A stretch of 64,000 bases of DNA from UBA6107 sp964459385 (GCA_964459385.1 CAYWLG010000002.1:62001-126000), one strand, 5' to 3'; counted from the first letter of the stretch, positions 24,283 to 32,399 are shown. Notes: generated by a model not told the origin, from the letters alone. A program made the numbers and translations.

Positions 24283-24732
24283 ATGACCAGACTCACTCGG
24301 AAACAAATTGATGATGACCTGTATTTGCTCTTGCGGACGATCTATCATTACGAAAAATTATTGGAAAGCAAATGTGGTCTGGATTACCAAAAGTTGTATC
24401 TGCTGCTTCACCTGGCCAACGAATCGCCGCTGCGCCTCACCGAAGTGGCCAAAGAACTGAACATCCCCATGTTCAGCGCCAGTCGCCTGGTAGATCGCAT
24501 GGTTTCGCTCAAGCTGATCGGCAAGGTGCAGGATGAGAGCGATAAGCGCAGCATCAGCATCTCGCTCGAACCCGCCGGGAAAGCGCTGATCGATGACCTC
24601 GAAGATCGTGCCAACGCACGCATCGAGAAAAACTTTACCGACCTGAGCGATGATGATTTCAACAAGCTGATGCGCGTTACCGAAAGGCTGCATCACGTCT
24701 TGGATGTAAGCGAACAGGTAACCCCGAAATAG
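24283..24732 (+). CDS. MarR-family transcriptional regulator
   Basis: The 149-residue protein (from MTRLTRKQIDDDLY) has a winged helix: LYLLLHLANESPLRLTEVAKELNIPMFSASRLVDRMVSLKLIGKVQDESDKRSISISLEPAGKAL, the typical MarR HTH and DxRxxxI wing. It is flanked by N- and C-terminal dimerisation helices. TATAAT lies at 24233-24238. The ATG at 24283 is preferred over the in-frame GTG at 24250, which is too close to the promoter. No obvious target operon is adjacent; the convergent 56-aa membrane protein is the nearest neighbour. Confidence 0.85.
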   Translation: MTRLTRKQIDDDLYLLLRTIYHYEKLLESKCGLDYQKLYLLLHLANESPLRLTEVAKELNIPMFSASRLVDRMVSLKLIGKVQDESDKRSISISLEPAGKALIDDLEDRANARIEKNFTDLSDDDFNKLMRVTERLHHVLDVSEQVTPK

Positions 24733-24849
24733 TTCTTGAAGCAAAAAATTAGGCGGCCTTTTTCAGTAAAGGCCGTCTGGTTTTTAATGCACCCCTTGAG
24801 AGATAAGGGGCGAATGACCTGATGTGGTTTTTTAGCTGTCGTTGGCGTT

Positions 24850-25020
24850 TTAGTTTGGCCGGTCTTCTTTGCTGGAATGCAGGTAAACTGAATACGAGAT
24901 GGAGGCCAGCGCAAAGAAAAAAGCTGCATAGTCGATCTGGCTGACCCAGAGCCACCTGTATAACCCAAAAAAGAACAGCACCACCGCACCGATCATGAAC
25001 AGCCATTTGATGTTCTTCAT
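24850..25020 (-). CDS. Small membrane protein, 56 aa
   Basis: A short gene with CGGAGGG ideally placed before the ATG. It encodes MKNIKWLFMIGAVVLFFFGL then YRWLWVSQID and a second hydrophobic stretch YAAFFFALASISYSVYLHSS, ending KEDRPN. Two transmembrane helices joined by a short polar loop are predicted. No family is recognised; function unknown. Confidence 0.6.
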   Translation of the reverse strand: MKNIKWLFMIGAVVLFFFGLYRWLWVSQIDYAAFFFALASISYSVYLHSSKEDRPN

Positions 25021-25184
25021 TGCAGCCCTCCGAAATTAGGTGTACTTACTAATGTTGATTATAGGGGTAGAGACTGCGCTCACGCCATAAGAAGAGCCTA
25101 AAAAATCAGGCTGAATAGGAGAGGTTTTATAAAGCATGGGGCTTAAACTTCATTTTATATTGATTCAACCTCTGATAAGTGCTC

Positions 25185-25231
25185 TTGACAGAACCGTGAT
25201 TGTAGTTATAATAAATTCGTTATTTTCGGAA
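25185..25231 (+). promoter_or_regulatory. Consensus sigma-70 promoter with operator over the transcription start
   Basis: TTGACA (25185-25190), 16-bp spacer and TATAAT (25207-25212) give an almost perfect promoter. TTCGTTATTTTCGGAA (25216-25231), a variant of the repeated cluster motif, lies where transcription should begin. The ATG of the regulator follows at 25237, so repression by the encoded regulator is likely. Confidence 0.65.
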
Positions 25232-25236
25232 AAATT

Positions 25237-25950
25237 ATGAAAAAGAATTTAACACACCGGCAGCAAGAATTCTTAAAACAGTTTCTGGATATTTATCAGA
25301 GCCTGGATCAACCGATTCACTACGTTACTGTTGCTGAAAACTTAGGGATTGGCAATGTAACCGCATATGAAATGTTGCGTCTCCTAGAGGATCGTGGGTT
25401 GGTAAGATCAGAGTACCAGACAAAAATTGAGCAACACGGACCTGGTCGTTCTGCTGTTCTCTTTTTTCCAACAAAAGAGGCGAATAAACAGCTAACGAAT
25501 CTGCTAAGAGAAAATCCTGATATTGGAGATTGGCAGGAAGTGAAAGAGCGAATTTTACGCCAGTTGCGGGATGGAAAAGAGGGAGCTGATTACGACTCTC
25601 TGCTTGTAAATTTGATCGCTCGACTTCCTGAAAATCGTTCACCGATCATATTCATGACCGAAATGATAACAGCGGTTGTTTTAATGTTGAGGGAGGTGAA
25701 GGATTCTCCAGAAATTCACAGCATCTTGAATGGTTTGGTGAGGGTGGGCCTGCCTGAAGAAGTAGGCTTGGGAGTGTTAAGCGGAATTGCACTGTTGCTC
25801 TCGGTTTTGGAAAGAACGAATCGCAACTGCACCTCAACTCTGCTTAAGCAGATCAGCCGCTATGAAGACTCGCTCGCACACCTGAATGAAGAAAATCGAC
25901 AATTGTTGGCAGAATTTACACGTGAAGCAAGCCAAATAATGACAAGTTAA
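25237..25950 (+). CDS. Winged-helix transcriptional regulator, first gene of the radical SAM/UppS cluster
   Basis: The 237-residue protein starts with a LexA-like winged helix: LTHRQQEFLKQFLDIYQSLDQPIHYVTVAENLGIGNVTAYEMLRLLEDRGLVRSEYQ (residues 5-62), then a wing (HGPGRSAVLFFPT) and a helical C-terminal domain of unknown type (about 90-237), possibly for ligand binding or dimerisation. Its consensus promoter overlaps one copy of the TTCGTTANTTTCGGAA motif; two more copies lie before the next starts. This suggests it represses itself and the DegV-radical SAM-UppS-patatin genes. It is lower in GC than flanking genes. Confidence 0.75.
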   Translation: MKKNLTHRQQEFLKQFLDIYQSLDQPIHYVTVAENLGIGNVTAYEMLRLLEDRGLVRSEYQTKIEQHGPGRSAVLFFPTKEANKQLTNLLRENPDIGDWQEVKERILRQLRDGKEGADYDSLLVNLIARLPENRSPIIFMTEMITAVVLMLREVKDSPEIHSILNGLVRVGLPEEVGLGVLSGIALLLSVLERTNRNCTSTLLKQISRYEDSLAHLNEENRQLLAEFTREASQIMTS

Positions 25951-25961
25951 TTTTTTATCAA

Positions 25962-25982
25962 ATATTTTCGTTAATTTCGGAA
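25962..25982. promoter_or_regulatory. Operator-like motif copy 2
   Basis: ATATTTTCGTTAATTTCGGAA lies between the regulator stop and a 53-codon frame; all but the first base recur at 26139-26158. It sits six bases before the ATG at 25989. Confidence 0.6.
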
Positions 25983-25988
25983 AATAAA

Positions 25989-26150
25989 ATGTCAGATATT
26001 AAGAGTGTAAAGATCAGTACTGCTAATTCATCCAGAAATAAAATGCAAAGGATGTGGTTAAGTTTCTCTCGCTCCTGCGGGTGGAAATGTGTCCTATACA
26101 AAAGTCACAGCGACGTTTTTATAAGTTTTTTTAAACAATATTTTCGTTAA
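25989..26150 (+). CDS. Possible 53-aa small protein
   Basis: The frame MSDIKSVKISTANSSRNKMQ to FISFFKQYFR is open for 53 codons between operator copies 2 and 3. It is basic with Trp/Cys-rich centre (MWLSFSRSCGWKCVLYK). There is no clear ribosome site, and the stop lies inside the third motif copy. It may be a leader or a chance frame. Confidence 0.25.
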   Translation: MSDIKSVKISTANSSRNKMQRMWLSFSRSCGWKCVLYKSHSDVFISFFKQYFR

Positions 26151-26158
26151 TTTCGGAA
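26138..26158. promoter_or_regulatory. Operator-like motif copy 3 before degV
   Basis: The same 21-bp sequence as 25962-25982 ends four bases before the DegV ATG at 26163, so bound regulator could block transcription or translation start. Confidence 0.6.
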
Positions 26159-26162
26159 TAAT

Positions 26163-27008
26163 ATGCCAAAAATAGCAGTAGTAACTGATAGTTCCAGCAA
26201 CCTTTCAAAAGAATGGAAAAAGCGGCATCACATCTATGTTGTTCCATTCACCATTCATTGGGGATCAGAGCAATACGCAGACACAACAGAACAAGCAGTT
26301 GAAAAGCTTAGTTCATGGTTTCCTGAAAGGGAAGAAACTGTTTTTGCCTCTGCCCCATCAGTATTTGACTTTCTGTATGTGTTTAACCAGCTTGCCGGCA
26401 ATGTGGATGGAATAGTTGTTCCCTTGATTTCTTCGGGTATTAGTCAAACTGTGACCACGGTGCAGTTGGCAGCTCACTTATTTAAACGAGTGCCTGTAGA
26501 AGTGATCGATACCCACACAGCATCTGTGGGTCAGTCTTTAGTGATCAAGGCAATCGTTCAAGCGATAGAGCAAGGCAAGAGCTTGAGAGAAATACGGGAA
26601 ATCGGAGAAAGAGTCGTTCGGGGAATATCTACGTATTTTACTGTTGAAAATACAGATTGCCTGTACCGGAATGGAAAAGCCAGAAACTTGGCGAGTCGCT
26701 TAAATTCTCTGTTGCAGCGCAAACCAATTCTTTGTTTAGACAACTTGGGCAAAATAAGAACCATCACTTACGCACGTAAAAAACAAAGTGCCCTCAAATA
26801 TTTTCTCGCCACAATGGATAGGCAAGGGGATGAGGCCCTTCTGCACGTTGGCATTGCACATTCATGCCGCATGCCCGAAGCAGCGATGTTCAGAAATATT
26901 GTTGAAGAAAAATTTTTTTGTAAAGAAATCCTTGTTGAGCCGTTTTCCCCTGCCCTACATTCCTGCTTAGGGCCAGACGCTATCGGAATCGCTTTTTATT
27001 CAGAATAG
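26163..27008 (+). CDS. DegV-family fatty-acid-binding protein
   Basis: The 281-residue protein follows the DegV pattern: IAVVTDSSSNLSKEW (residues 4-18), VVPFTIHWGSEQYAD, FASAPSVFDFLYVFNQL (Ser/Pro loop), VPLISSGISQT, VEVIDTHTASVGQSLVIKAIVQAIEQG and a C-terminal domain. DegV/FakB proteins hold a fatty acid in a tunnel; FakB types present it to a kinase for phosphorylation. It lies in a cluster with a radical SAM enzyme, a prenyltransferase and a patatin lipase, which supports a lipid-carrier role. Confidence 0.85.
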   Translation: MPKIAVVTDSSSNLSKEWKKRHHIYVVPFTIHWGSEQYADTTEQAVEKLSSWFPEREETVFASAPSVFDFLYVFNQLAGNVDGIVVPLISSGISQTVTTVQLAAHLFKRVPVEVIDTHTASVGQSLVIKAIVQAIEQGKSLREIREIGERVVRGISTYFTVENTDCLYRNGKARNLASRLNSLLQRKPILCLDNLGKIRTITYARKKQSALKYFLATMDRQGDEALLHVGIAHSCRMPEAAMFRNIVEEKFFCKEILVEPFSPALHSCLGPDAIGIAFYSE

Positions 27009-27118
27009 GATAGTTACGGTATTTATTTTGCTGGTTAAGGGAATTGGAGCTTTGAAACATTACAAAAACAAACAGAAGACTGTAGGAAAGAGCAGCAAAC
27101 GATACGCAAGGAAAAAGA

Positions 27119-27229
27119 ATGGCCTCTTCACTGGGTGATTCAGTTTCTTATGCTTATTTACTCCTATTCTGTGGATGTGTACTTGTCATGTTTTGGTACC
27201 TGGATTGGTGGAAGAAAAACCGCAAGTAA
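27119..27229 (+). CDS. Possible 36-aa membrane microprotein
   Basis: ATG at 27119 after AAGGAAAAAG opens a 36-residue frame: a short polar start, the hydrophobic helix YAYLLLFCGCVLVMFWYL and the basic tail DWWKKNRK. A single transmembrane helix with positive tail inside fits a small accessory membrane protein. It overlaps a Lys-rich 28-codon frame beginning with TTG at 27052, so the coding assignment is tentative. Confidence 0.35.
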   Translation: MASSLGDSVSYAYLLLFCGCVLVMFWYLDWWKKNRK

Positions 27230-27256
27230 TTATGGTTTACGAGAAGAAAGGATACA

Positions 27257-27577
27257 GTGAATTTTATATTTTTGATTCTAAATACGCTTGCTCAAAGGCA
27301 TTCCCCAGAAAAGTTACTGGAATTGGAGATGAAAATATGGACAAAGAAATGGCGATGCATGCCTGAAGAAAAAAGAGTTCCCTTCTTAAAAAAGGCTGTT
27401 GAGCGGTACATGGGCACAATTTTGTTGGGGATGACGCATGATGACAAAGTGGAATTGATGAATTCGCTTTTTCCGCTATTTGTCAAAGAATTTCCATTGG
27501 CTGAACTGGATGTAGTTTCAGCTTTTTCCTCATCTTCCTACGCCCCCAGGGAAGAATTTTCAATAGATGCAACCTGA
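27257..27577 (+). CDS. Hypothetical protein, 106 aa
   Basis: A GTG-started frame with AAGAAAGG upstream encodes a 106-residue protein. It has a hydrophobic N-terminus (NFIFLILNTLAQ), a helical basic middle (EEKRVPFLKKAVERYMGTILLGMTHDDKVELMNSLFPLFVKEF) and an acidic/Ser-rich tail. I recognise no family. Its place between degV and the radical SAM gene, on the same strand, suggests it belongs to the cluster. Confidence 0.5.
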   Translation: MNFIFLILNTLAQRHSPEKLLELEMKIWTKKWRCMPEEKRVPFLKKAVERYMGTILLGMTHDDKVELMNSLFPLFVKEFPLAELDVVSAFSSSSYAPREEFSIDAT

Positions 27578-27674
27578 TTTTGAATAATTTTTCTTATGGA
27601 AGATTTTTACAAAATTTCATTTTGAAAACCCAGTAGATCAAAAAATTTTAAAAACAAAAAGCAGGAGGTAGTAA

Positions 27675-29174
27675 ATGTCTTTCAAATCATATACAGAAGA
27701 AGTTGCCGGCAAAGTTGGGATCGAAACATTGGTAACTGCCGCTCCCATCCTTTCTCATTCTAAGCTGCTGCGCCATGCCTTTTTGAATGCAGGACAGAAC
27801 TATATTCAAAATATCCGCCCAAAACGCCCGAGGCTGCCTCGCCCGGTGGGAGTGGAAGAAGATCTAGCGGAATACTCCAAAGTAATTTGGGAAACCGCCG
27901 ACCGTATTTTGGATCACAATCTGGCAAAACCGGTTCTGCGCAGTGCCTTGAACAACCTGGTTAACGGAATCATGATCGATGGAGGAACCCAATCGGCCAT
28001 GTTGCAGTTCAACAAAAAATACGGCATCAATCCGCCTGGTTTTTTGACGCTAAGCCCAGGCAAAGCCTGTAATTTGCAGTGTACTGGATGTTATGCCAAT
28101 GCAGGGGCAGACGCAGAAAAACTGGACTGGGGTACTTTTGATCGCATTATCACAGAAGCAAAAACCCTGTGGGGCGTTCGTTTTCTGGTCATCAGCGGCG
28201 GTGAGCCTCTCGCCTACCGTTCAGAAGGAAAGGGGATTTTGGAAGCCGCAGAAAAGCACCCGGATGTTTTCTTCCTGATGTACACAAATGGCACGCTGAT
28301 CACCGACTCGGTAGCAAAGCGGATGGCAGAGCTAGGCAATATTACACCGGCCATTTCCGTAGAGGGTTGGCGGGAACGTACGGATGAAAGGCGAGGTACT
28401 GGAATCTACGATAAAGTCCTTGAGGCAATGGCCCGATTGCGCAAAGCCGGAGTTCCCTATGGTATTTCGCTCACAGCCACCCGCTACAATGCCGAGGAGT
28501 TGTTCTCAGACGAATTCATGGATTATTTTTTCGAAGAGCAGGGCGCTCTCTATGCGTGGATCTTCCACTATATGCCCATCGGGCGTTCTTTTACGCTCGA
28601 TCTAATGCCTACTCCGGATCAGCGATTGTGGATGTATAAACGTCTGTGGCAATTGATCCATGAAAAACATTACTTTTTGGCCGATTTTTGGAATCACGCC
28701 ACCCTGTCAGAAGGGTGCCTGGCAGCAGGACGTTTCGATGGTGGAGGCTATATTTATATTGACTGGAATGGTGCTGTTTCGCCATGTGTATTTGTTCCTT
28801 ATGCCTCTGCGGATATTCGTTCCATTTACGCCAATGGTGGAACCTTGAATGATGTCTGGTCGACCCCATTTTTTGCCGGGATACGGAACTGGCAGGGAAA
28901 GTACCGGGACAGCGAAGGAAACTGGCTGGCGCCTTGTATCATCAGGGATCATCATGCAGAATTACGTCACTTGATAGCCCAAAACGAGCCGGAACCAACC
29001 GACGAAAATGCCCAAAAAGCCTTATTGGATCCGGACTACGCTACAGGACTTGAAGCATATGATGAAGCATACGCTTCACTCACAGATCCCATCTGGCAGA
29101 AGTATTATCTTAACTCCCAAAACAAAGGAAAAATACACGACCGACCTTCTCCAGAGAGGCGAGTTAATCAGTGA
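27675..29174 (+). CDS. Radical SAM enzyme with SPASM-like C-terminal cysteines
   Basis: The 499-residue protein has about 120 residues of its own N-terminal domain, then the radical SAM core with SPGKACNLQCTGCYA (CX3CX2C, Cys132/136/139), ISGGEPLAY (SAM-binding GGEP) and the remainder of the barrel. Later Cys (EGCLAAGRFDGGGYIYIDWNGAVSPCVFVPY, about 350-385) recall SPASM/auxiliary-cluster proteins. The start has AGGAGG. It overlaps uppS by four bases, so they are translationally coupled. Radical SAM enzymes in lipid clusters can couple or rearrange carbon chains; the reaction here is unknown. Confidence 0.88.
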   Translation: MSFKSYTEEVAGKVGIETLVTAAPILSHSKLLRHAFLNAGQNYIQNIRPKRPRLPRPVGVEEDLAEYSKVIWETADRILDHNLAKPVLRSALNNLVNGIMIDGGTQSAMLQFNKKYGINPPGFLTLSPGKACNLQCTGCYANAGADAEKLDWGTFDRIITEAKTLWGVRFLVISGGEPLAYRSEGKGILEAAEKHPDVFFLMYTNGTLITDSVAKRMAELGNITPAISVEGWRERTDERRGTGIYDKVLEAMARLRKAGVPYGISLTATRYNAEELFSDEFMDYFFEEQGALYAWIFHYMPIGRSFTLDLMPTPDQRLWMYKRLWQLIHEKHYFLADFWNHATLSEGCLAAGRFDGGGYIYIDWNGAVSPCVFVPYASADIRSIYANGGTLNDVWSTPFFAGIRNWQGKYRDSEGNWLAPCIIRDHHAELRHLIAQNEPEPTDENAQKALLDPDYATGLEAYDEAYASLTDPIWQKYYLNSQNKGKIHDRPSPERRVNQ

Positions 29175-29905
29175 GCGAGAACGTTAATTCAAATCAAAAA
29201 AATTTTCTCATCCCAAATCATCTCGGCATTATTATGGATGGAAATGGCCGTTGGGCACAGGAGCGTGGTCTTCCACGCTCCGCTGGTCATCAGGCCGGGA
29301 TGCAAAAAGTACGGCAGGTCATTGAAGACTGTGCCAATATGGGAATACAGATTCTTACCCTGTACACGTTTTCAACCGAGAATTGGAATCGCCCCGAGAA
29401 AGAAGTGAGTTACCTCATGTTCCTGGCAGAAAACTATGCGACTCGCGAGTTACAGGAACTGCAGCGCAATGGAATTCGCCTTCAATTGATGGGTAAACGC
29501 GAAGGTCTTCCAAGTTCTGTTTTGGATGCGCTCGATAATACCGTCAAACAAACTCGGCAAAATTCGCGTATGATCTTGAATCTGGCTTTGAATTATGGAG
29601 GAAGAGCAGAAATTATCGATGCGACCAAAGCAATTCTTTCAGACTACCAAAAGGGTCAATTGAAAGAAACCGGTATTGACGAGACAACAATTACAAATTA
29701 TCTGTATTGCTCAAAGTGCCCGGATGTTGACTTAATTATTCGCACGGGGGGCGAGTGGCGATTAAGCAACTTCATGCTTTGGCGCGCCTACGAAGCGGTT
29801 TTTGTAGGGTTGCCGGTTTTGTGGCCTGATTTTCAGGTAAAAGACTTGCGGGCCGCCATCGAAATTTATCAACGGCAAATACAAAAAAGGAATGAAGATG
29901 CATAA
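29171..29905 (+). CDS. uppS: Isoprenyl transferase (undecaprenyl diphosphate synthase family)
   Basis: The 244-residue protein contains the cis-prenyltransferase signatures HLGIIMDGNGRWAQERGLPRSAGHQAG (catalytic Asp23), LTLYTFSTENWNRPEKEV and DLIIRTGGEWRLSNFMLW. The usual final motif is RTSGExRxSNFLLWQ; here the Ser after Thr is Gly. It condenses isopentenyl diphosphate units in Z configuration to make polyprenyl diphosphate carriers. It starts with GTG inside the radical SAM stop and overlaps the patatin gene by 14 bp, an unusual setting for uppS, which normally sits with cdsA and frr. A second, dedicated prenyltransferase is therefore likely. Confidence 0.92.
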   Translation: MSENVNSNQKNFLIPNHLGIIMDGNGRWAQERGLPRSAGHQAGMQKVRQVIEDCANMGIQILTLYTFSTENWNRPEKEVSYLMFLAENYATRELQELQRNGIRLQLMGKREGLPSSVLDALDNTVKQTRQNSRMILNLALNYGGRAEIIDATKAILSDYQKGQLKETGIDETTITNYLYCSKCPDVDLIIRTGGEWRLSNFMLWRAYEAVFVGLPVLWPDFQVKDLRAAIEIYQRQIQKRNEDA

Positions 29906-30731
29906 ACCAGCTGTTGGGTTAGTTTTAAGTGGGGGAGGCGCGCGCGGAATTGCTCATATTGGTGTGTTAAGAGTACTAGAGCGTGAGGGAATCCCAATCG
30001 ATTATTTGGCTGGAACGAGTATGGGGGGAGTGATTGCTGCCGGTTTTGCTGCGGGAATGTCCTCTAAAGAGCTTGAACAAATTGCCACTTCAACCACTCA
30101 AAGAAATGGCATGTTGCGGTTGGCTGATCCTGGTTTACCTAACGGAGGGGTGATTCGCGGTGAGCGCCTTTTGGCTTTCTTTAAACATGAATTTGGCGAA
30201 AAAACTTTCTCTGAACTTTGTCATCCTCTGGCACTTGTGGCTGTTGATCTGAATTCCCACAAAGAGATCGTTTTTCGTGAAGGGTCGGTGGCACTGGCGT
30301 TAAGGGCAACGACTTCCATTCCGGGAGTGTTCATGCCATTGGAACTGAATGGATGGCGGCTGGTAGATGGAGGGGTTCTCAATAATTTACCTGTGGACGT
30401 TGCGATTGAAATGGGATCTGAGAAAGTGATCGCTGTGGATATCGGGCTGTCAAGCCAGGTAAAACTCGGTGATTGGCTGGACAATAAACGTTGGGTTCCT
30501 GCGTCCCTTTCAAACACATTCAGCACATTTGAAGAAACAATTTATGCGCTAAGAATTGTTGAGCAGGAGAACAAATTACGCCAATACCCACCTGATTTAC
30601 TGATCAAACCGGAACTCCCACGTGAGATCAATTCTTTTGCGGGATACAGCCGCATTGAAGAATTGATCTTAGCAGGTGAAAAGGCTACCGAAGCACAACT
30701 GGAAAAAATTGCTGAACGATTGAAATTTTAG
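29892..30731 (+). CDS. Patatin-like phospholipase
   Basis: The 279-residue protein has the patatin signatures LSGGGARGIAHIGVL (oxyanion loop, Gly14-16), GTSMGG with nucleophile Ser43, and LVDGGVLNNLP with Asp159 completing the Ser-Asp dyad. These serine hydrolases release fatty acids from phospholipids at the cytoplasmic face of the membrane. The bacterial RssA/YlbK-like group fits in length. It is the last gene of the cluster; a release of acyl chains for the DegV protein would link the two ends of the operon (inference). Confidence 0.88.
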   Translation: MKMHKPAVGLVLSGGGARGIAHIGVLRVLEREGIPIDYLAGTSMGGVIAAGFAAGMSSKELEQIATSTTQRNGMLRLADPGLPNGGVIRGERLLAFFKHEFGEKTFSELCHPLALVAVDLNSHKEIVFREGSVALALRATTSIPGVFMPLELNGWRLVDGGVLNNLPVDVAIEMGSEKVIAVDIGLSSQVKLGDWLDNKRWVPASLSNTFSTFEETIYALRIVEQENKLRQYPPDLLIKPELPREINSFAGYSRIEELILAGEKATEAQLEKIAERLKF

Positions 30732-30910
30732 CCAGATGCCAATTTTTGGTTGATTTTGCAAGACGATTGTTTGTTATCGTTTACAGTGTGTTTTCTCTTC
30801 ATAAACAAGGATAAGAAAATCAGCGATTATAAAAACAGACGTCGGTAAAATAATCAGGCAAACAATCTTCTTTTCATAATATTCCCGCAAAAATGTGTTA
30901 TGCTAGCCGC

Positions 30911-31831
30911 ATGAACCGACTTTTCAAACGACCAATCCTCGTTTTTCTCTTATCAACGTTACTTCTCGTTCTGGCAGCCTGCACCGACACCATCGCCACC
31001 CCCACCGAAACGGACGCAGATGTACTGCTCACCGCCCAGGCGGCCAACCCATTGCCTACCGAGATGGTGGCACAAGGCGCCCGCGTGGCGGCCTCGCCCG
31101 TCTGTCTGGTGCAGACCTTTGTCACCGTGGGCGTCAACTCCGATTACGTGGATACAAAACAGGGCGACATGCTTGCCTGGCACCCCACCCGCGACGAGCT
31201 GGCCTATATCAACCCCGCCAACGGACGCTGGGGCTGGTTTGTGGGCAATCTCACCGTCTATGATTTTGAACTGCAAAAAGAAGTGTTGGCCACTTCAGAC
31301 CTTGAGGTGATGGGCGATATCACCTGGTCGCCCGATGGCAGCAACCTGGCTTATGTGGTGCTTGACCCGCAGGAAAAGACCTACACCGTCTACGTGGGCG
31401 GGCTGGCCAGCGGTCTCAGTGTGGATATTTTTGGCAGTTCGGCCAAGACCGACGATTACTCCAGCACCAAGGGCATTCTTGAGTGGGTCAGTGATCGTAA
31501 TGTGGTGGTCACATCCAGTTGCGGGCTCGATTGCTCGCGTAAGTATAACTACAACACCGAGACCTCGGTCATGACAAGTGAGGAAGAGACGCGCAAGAAT
31601 GAAGACCCCTCGCTTGACCTGGTGAACCAGACCACCTCGCCCGATGGCGTTTGGACCGTGGCCGTGGATCAGAACGACAACGTCTGGCTTTCCAACGCCA
31701 AAACCCGAGTCGCCTCGGTCATCTCCACAGACGCTGTTGTCGAAGAGATCAAATGGTCCACCGATTCGCGATACCTGGCCCTGCGCTTCAGTGGTTCCAT
31801 CAAGGTGTTCGATACCACCTGCACAAAATAA
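30911..31831 (+). CDS. Lipoprotein with beta-propeller-like repeats
   Basis: The 306-residue protein has a lipoprotein signal (MNRLFKRPILVFLLSTLLLVLAAC, lipobox LAAC) and WD40/TolB-like blades: LAWHPTRDELAYINPANGRW, ITWSPDGSNLAYVVLD, TTSPDGVWTVAVDQ and IKWSTDSRYLALRFSG. Such domains usually bind other proteins or glycans on the outer membrane face. TATGCT ends six bases before the ATG at 30911 without a Shine-Dalgarno, which favours this start over one 18 bp upstream. Confidence 0.8.
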   Translation: MNRLFKRPILVFLLSTLLLVLAACTDTIATPTETDADVLLTAQAANPLPTEMVAQGARVAASPVCLVQTFVTVGVNSDYVDTKQGDMLAWHPTRDELAYINPANGRWGWFVGNLTVYDFELQKEVLATSDLEVMGDITWSPDGSNLAYVVLDPQEKTYTVYVGGLASGLSVDIFGSSAKTDDYSSTKGILEWVSDRNVVVTSSCGLDCSRKYNYNTETSVMTSEEETRKNEDPSLDLVNQTTSPDGVWTVAVDQNDNVWLSNAKTRVASVISTDAVVEEIKWSTDSRYLALRFSGSIKVFDTTCTK

Positions 31832-31844
31832 CCCTCACCTCCCT

Positions 31845-32399
31845 TCAATTTGAAGGGAGGTCGTTTTCTTCATCGGTTAGCCAGTTAAAGGGGTTGTTGA
31901 GGATATACTCCTCAATTTTTTGGTATTCCTTTTCTGACCCAATGATATGTTCATAGTAATTACGTTGCCAAACCGGTTTGCCGCGTGAGTTTTTTGTCAG
32001 ATGGATGGCATAGGTTACTGCAGATTTGTATCCTCGAATGATCGCGCCCAATGAATGGGGAGATACATTTATTTTGTGTGGTTCGTTGGTAGGGGCGCAG
32101 CGTCGCTGCGCCCCTACGGGTGTCTGATCAACAATGTGAATGATGCCGTGGATGTGGTTGGGCATCACCACAAATTCTCCTTCGTAAACTTCAACGTATT
32201 CTCTTAACCTCGCAGTTTTGAACCATTCTGCTTGAGCGATCTTTCCCAAATCATTTAATAACACCTCTTCTTTAAGCACTTCGCCAAAAATCGGCAAACG
32301 CTGGTATGTTACTATGGTGACAAAGTAATCGCCTGGGTTTGTGTAATCATAGCCGGGCACACGAATTGATTTGCGTTTTCTCTTAGTCATTTCTTCCAT
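31845..32399 (-). CDS. REP-associated tyrosine transposase (RAYT, Y1/IS200-like)
   Basis: The 184-residue protein belongs to the HUH Y1 transposase superfamily: DYFVTIVTYQRLPIFGE at the N-terminus, the metal-binding VVMPNHIHGIIHIVD (HUH) and the catalytic Tyr in WQRNYYEHIIGSEKEYQKIEEYI. Single-copy RAYTs process REP palindromes rather than a flanking IS. It holds a perfect 29-bp REP-like palindrome within its own coding sequence (32089-32117), read as VGAQRRCAPT. Its 3' end lies close to the convergent lipoprotein gene. Confidence 0.85.
   Translation of the reverse strand: MEEMTKRKRKSIRVPGYDYTNPGDYFVTIVTYQRLPIFGEVLKEEVLLNDLGKIAQAEWFKTARLREYVEVYEGEFVVMPNHIHGIIHIVDQTPVGAQRRCAPTNEPHKINVSPHSLGAIIRGYKSAVTYAIHLTKNSRGKPVWQRNYYEHIIGSEKEYQKIEEYILNNPFNWLTDEENDLPSN
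32089..32117. repeat. REP-like palindrome inside the RAYT gene
   Basis: GTAGGGGCGCAGCG-T-CGCTGCGCCCCTAC is a perfect 14-bp inverted repeat with one central base. The related copies are at 20635-20663 (two changes) and, more weakly, 17597-17620. Confidence 0.75.
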
